Below are positions 62,416-64,000 of a stretch of DNA of 64,000 nucleotides, piece by piece. The translations under genes and the position numbers were made by a program. Under the pieces are notes generated by a model. It did no database searches. It was given only the letters and a program-made list of their open reading frames with translations, and was not told where the DNA came from. The stretch spans positions 1 through 64,000 of the forward strand of contig CANMTO010000005.1 in assembly GCA_947500755.1 (NCBI GenBank), read 5' to 3'. The DNA comes from Flavobacteriales bacterium. GTDB lineage: Bacteria; Bacteroidota; Bacteroidia; Flavobacteriales_D; Crocinitomicaceae. The first letter of the stretch is position 1. The number at the start of each line of letters is the position of its first letter.

Positions 62416-63774
62416 TTAGTTAATGTTTAATGTATTCGTTTTATTACTTGAAATCGTAATGATTTTTTCATGCGTATACCCACTCGATTTCATGTCTTTA
62501 GTCCTGTAAACCAATTTGTAAGTGCCTGGTTGTATTAATATTTTTCCAGCGGTTGATGAATCAGAAAAGGTATAAATTCCATTCCAAAACCCTACTTTGT
62601 CTTGTAGAAAAAGTTGCGCAATAAGGGGCTTGTTAAACGTATAGGCTAATTCTCCTGGTGCATCAATAGAAATCGTAGAGACCGAAGATTGGGTAACTTC
62701 CACCGTTTTGTATATGCGAGGTATGGTTAAAATCTCCACTTCATAGGTTCCAGTCAAATACTTGTAAATGTCATTATACGTTTGGGCAAGCAGCGTTTTA
62801 CTATCTCCTTTTGGCATTACACGCATTTCAAACCTTGGATTATAGTTACTCTTCATTGAAGTCAATCGAATAAAGCCTTGTGGCGCGGAAATACTGATGG
62901 TATTATGCACGTGCTTTTTCAATGTGATTCCAGCTTTTAATAGGGTCGGAGTTGTATTTACTTTTAAATCATAGGCTATTGCAGGATCCAAATAGAGCGT
63001 ATCGGGATTTCCGAAACGATTTAAGGTATGAACAAACGTATATTTTAAATTTGCAGTTCCCGCTTCATAAAAAAACATGGTTACATTGGTCTCTGTTGGT
63101 TTACCGGTGATGTCGTTTAAATTTACTTGAACACTTGTCTTTTCTAACACCGTATTTAAAATGTTCTTAAATACATTTCGGAAGGATTCTTTGTCCTCAG
63201 CATCAGAATAGGTTCCGATACAACTGAATTTATCTAGGTAAGACATATCCATCCCCAAACCAATAACGAATGGGGTAACTTTTACACCTTTTGTTTTTAG
63301 TTTTTTTGCAATGATGCAGGGATCGTTATCACAAGATTCTAGGCCGTCCGTAATTAAAATAATGATGTTTCTAGCGAGTGTGTCTGGGAAATCTCCGGCA
63401 GCAGCCTCAAGCGAACGGGCAATTGGAGTAGCACCTTTAGCGTCAACCGTCTTTATCTTCAGTTTTATCTGTTCCAGGTTATTGATGCCGAAAGGGACTT
63501 CTAATTTTGTATCGTTGCAATCTTGCTCAAAGTTATTGAAAGGTGTTTGATGCCCATAAATTCTTAATGCAATTTCAGTATTTGGAACATTGCGAAGCGC
63601 CTCTAATTCCTGATTAAGCACCTCTCGTGCGGCTTGAATCCGTGTTTGTGAACCCCAAGAGGAATTCATACTGTTCGAAGCATCAAGAATAAAAAGAATG
63701 CGGGTGGTTGGGTTCAATTGCCCAAAGACCGCTGAGAAATAAAAAATAAAAACAAAAAACGTTATTCCTTTCAC
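62416..63774 (-). CDS. Secreted von Willebrand factor A domain protein
   Basis: 452 residues with a signal peptide ([19 protein letters not shown]). The vWA domain (about 24-215) has a complete MIDAS metal site: DASNS (D31, S33, S35), T115 in GATPIA and D142 in ITDGLES. The rest (about 220-452) looks like several beta domains, the first with [19 protein letters not shown]. Cysteines in CDNDPC and DCND suggest disulfides. Likely periplasmic or surface-exposed, binding a protein ligand through Mg. Start is GTG 63774, three bases after the transketolase N-subunit stop, and transketolase C follows after seven bases. Confidence 0.87.
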   Translation of the reverse strand: MKGITFFVFIFYFSAVFGQLNPTTRILFILDASNSMNSSWGSQTRIQAAREVLNQELEALRNVPNTEIALRIYGHQTPFNNFEQDCNDTKLEVPFGINNLEQIKLKIKTVDAKGATPIARSLEAAAGDFPDTLARNIIILITDGLESCDNDPCIIAKKLKTKGVKVTPFVIGLGMDMSYLDKFSCIGTYSDAEDKESFRNVFKNILNTVLEKTSVQVNLNDITGKPTETNVTMFFYEAGTANLKYTFVHTLNRFGNPDTLYLDPAIAYDLKVNTTPTLLKAGITLKKHVHNTISISAPQGFIRLTSMKSNYNPRFEMRVMPKGDSKTLLAQTYNDIYKYLTGTYEVEILTIPRIYKTVEVTQSSVSTISIDAPGELAYTFNKPLIAQLFLQDKVGFWNGIYTFSDSSTAGKILIQPGTYKLVYRTKDMKSSGYTHEKIITISSNKTNTLNIN

Positions 63775-63777
63775 TGA

Positions 63778-64000
63778 TTAATAATCTCCTAAAGTTTCTG
63801 GTAACTGAGCTAAAGCAGTTGCTAATTGTTCGTCATTGGGCGCAGAGCCATGCCATTTGTGCGTACCCATCATAAAATCTACCCCTTTTCCCATTTCAGT
63901 TTTCATTATGATCATTTTAGGCATTCCGTTTGACTTATTCGAATCTATGGTAGCGAATACTTCACGCATGTTGTCATAACTATGGCCATCTATATGGTAT
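63778..64000 (-). CDS. Transketolase, N-terminal subunit (partial)
   Basis: Only the last ~74 residues are in the window; the gene runs off the right edge. In frame from the edge it reads YHIDGHSYDN, then VFATID, KMIIMKTEMGKGVDFM and HKWHGSAPNDEQLATAL, the thiamine-diphosphate-domain end of transketolase N subunits. The stop is TAA at 63780-63778. Confidence 0.9.
   Translation of the reverse strand, partial: YHIDGHSYDNMREVFATIDSNKSNGMPKMIIMKTEMGKGVDFMMGTHKWHGSAPNDEQLATALAQLPETLGDY

Overview
The window is one continuous stretch of a Bacteroidota chromosome, most likely Flavobacteriales (a Fluviicola/Crocinitomicaceae-like lineage is a guess from gene style). Four things point there. Five secreted proteins end in type IX secretion (T9SS) sorting tails of the YPNP type. 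There is a GldA-type gliding-motility ATPase. Promoters follow the Bacteroidota consensus TTTG-N18/19-TAnnTTTG. Shine-Dalgarno sequences are essentially absent. Coding density is very high: no gap exceeds 300 bases, neighbouring genes often overlap by 1-30 bases, and I see no tRNA, rRNA, CRISPR array, insertion sequence or prophage.

Layout. 1-12187 holds two huge repeat-built T9SS cargo proteins: the 3' part of one (>746 aa) and a complete 3255-aa one, each with its own terminator and at least one with a canonical promoter. 12236-22310 carries a DUF2279 protein, a LOG-family phosphoribohydrolase, a PASTA / T9SS-cargo / RluA pseudouridine synthase operon, a PorE-like TPR-PD40-OmpA envelope protein, and a DUF2851 / PspC / RmlD-like operon joined by ATGA overlaps. 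22378-28213 has two amino-acid permeases, a membrane-anchored helix-hairpin-helix protein, apt, an acyl-CoA dehydrogenase and rpsU. 28258-38927 has a XerC/D recombinase, a MazG-like pyrophosphohydrolase, ribE, an orphan OmpR-type regulator, two T9SS-exported proteases (trypsin-like and M43) flanking uvrC, a thioesterase and an alpha/beta hydrolase.

38899-47715 (minus strand) is a coupled five-gene chain (PfkB kinase, DUF349 protein, four-helix membrane protein, REC-PAS-histidine kinase, family 9 glycosyltransferase), then an aldehyde dehydrogenase, rplY/ctc and prs. 47802-54836 (plus) has xseA, rnpA, an S41 peptidase, an O-antigen-ligase-like protein, gldA and tyrS. 54883-57153 has a DUF3108 protein, queA and a small unknown membrane protein. 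57232-64000 (minus) has a putative polysaccharide or peptidoglycan O-acetylation operon (MBOAT, DHHW protein, SGNH-LysM protein) and a split transketolase whose two subunit genes are separated by a gene for a secreted von Willebrand A protein.

Points most worth a second look: the set of genes whose -7 box sits only 3-5 bases from the start codon (possible leaderless mRNAs, best at apt); start signals placed directly on the U-tracts of upstream terminators; the vWA gene inside the transketolase operon; the O-acetylation trio with a LysM-tethered esterase-like member; and the modular, recently duplicated architecture of the giant surface proteins. Functional names come from motif and family recognition by eye; no database search was possible.
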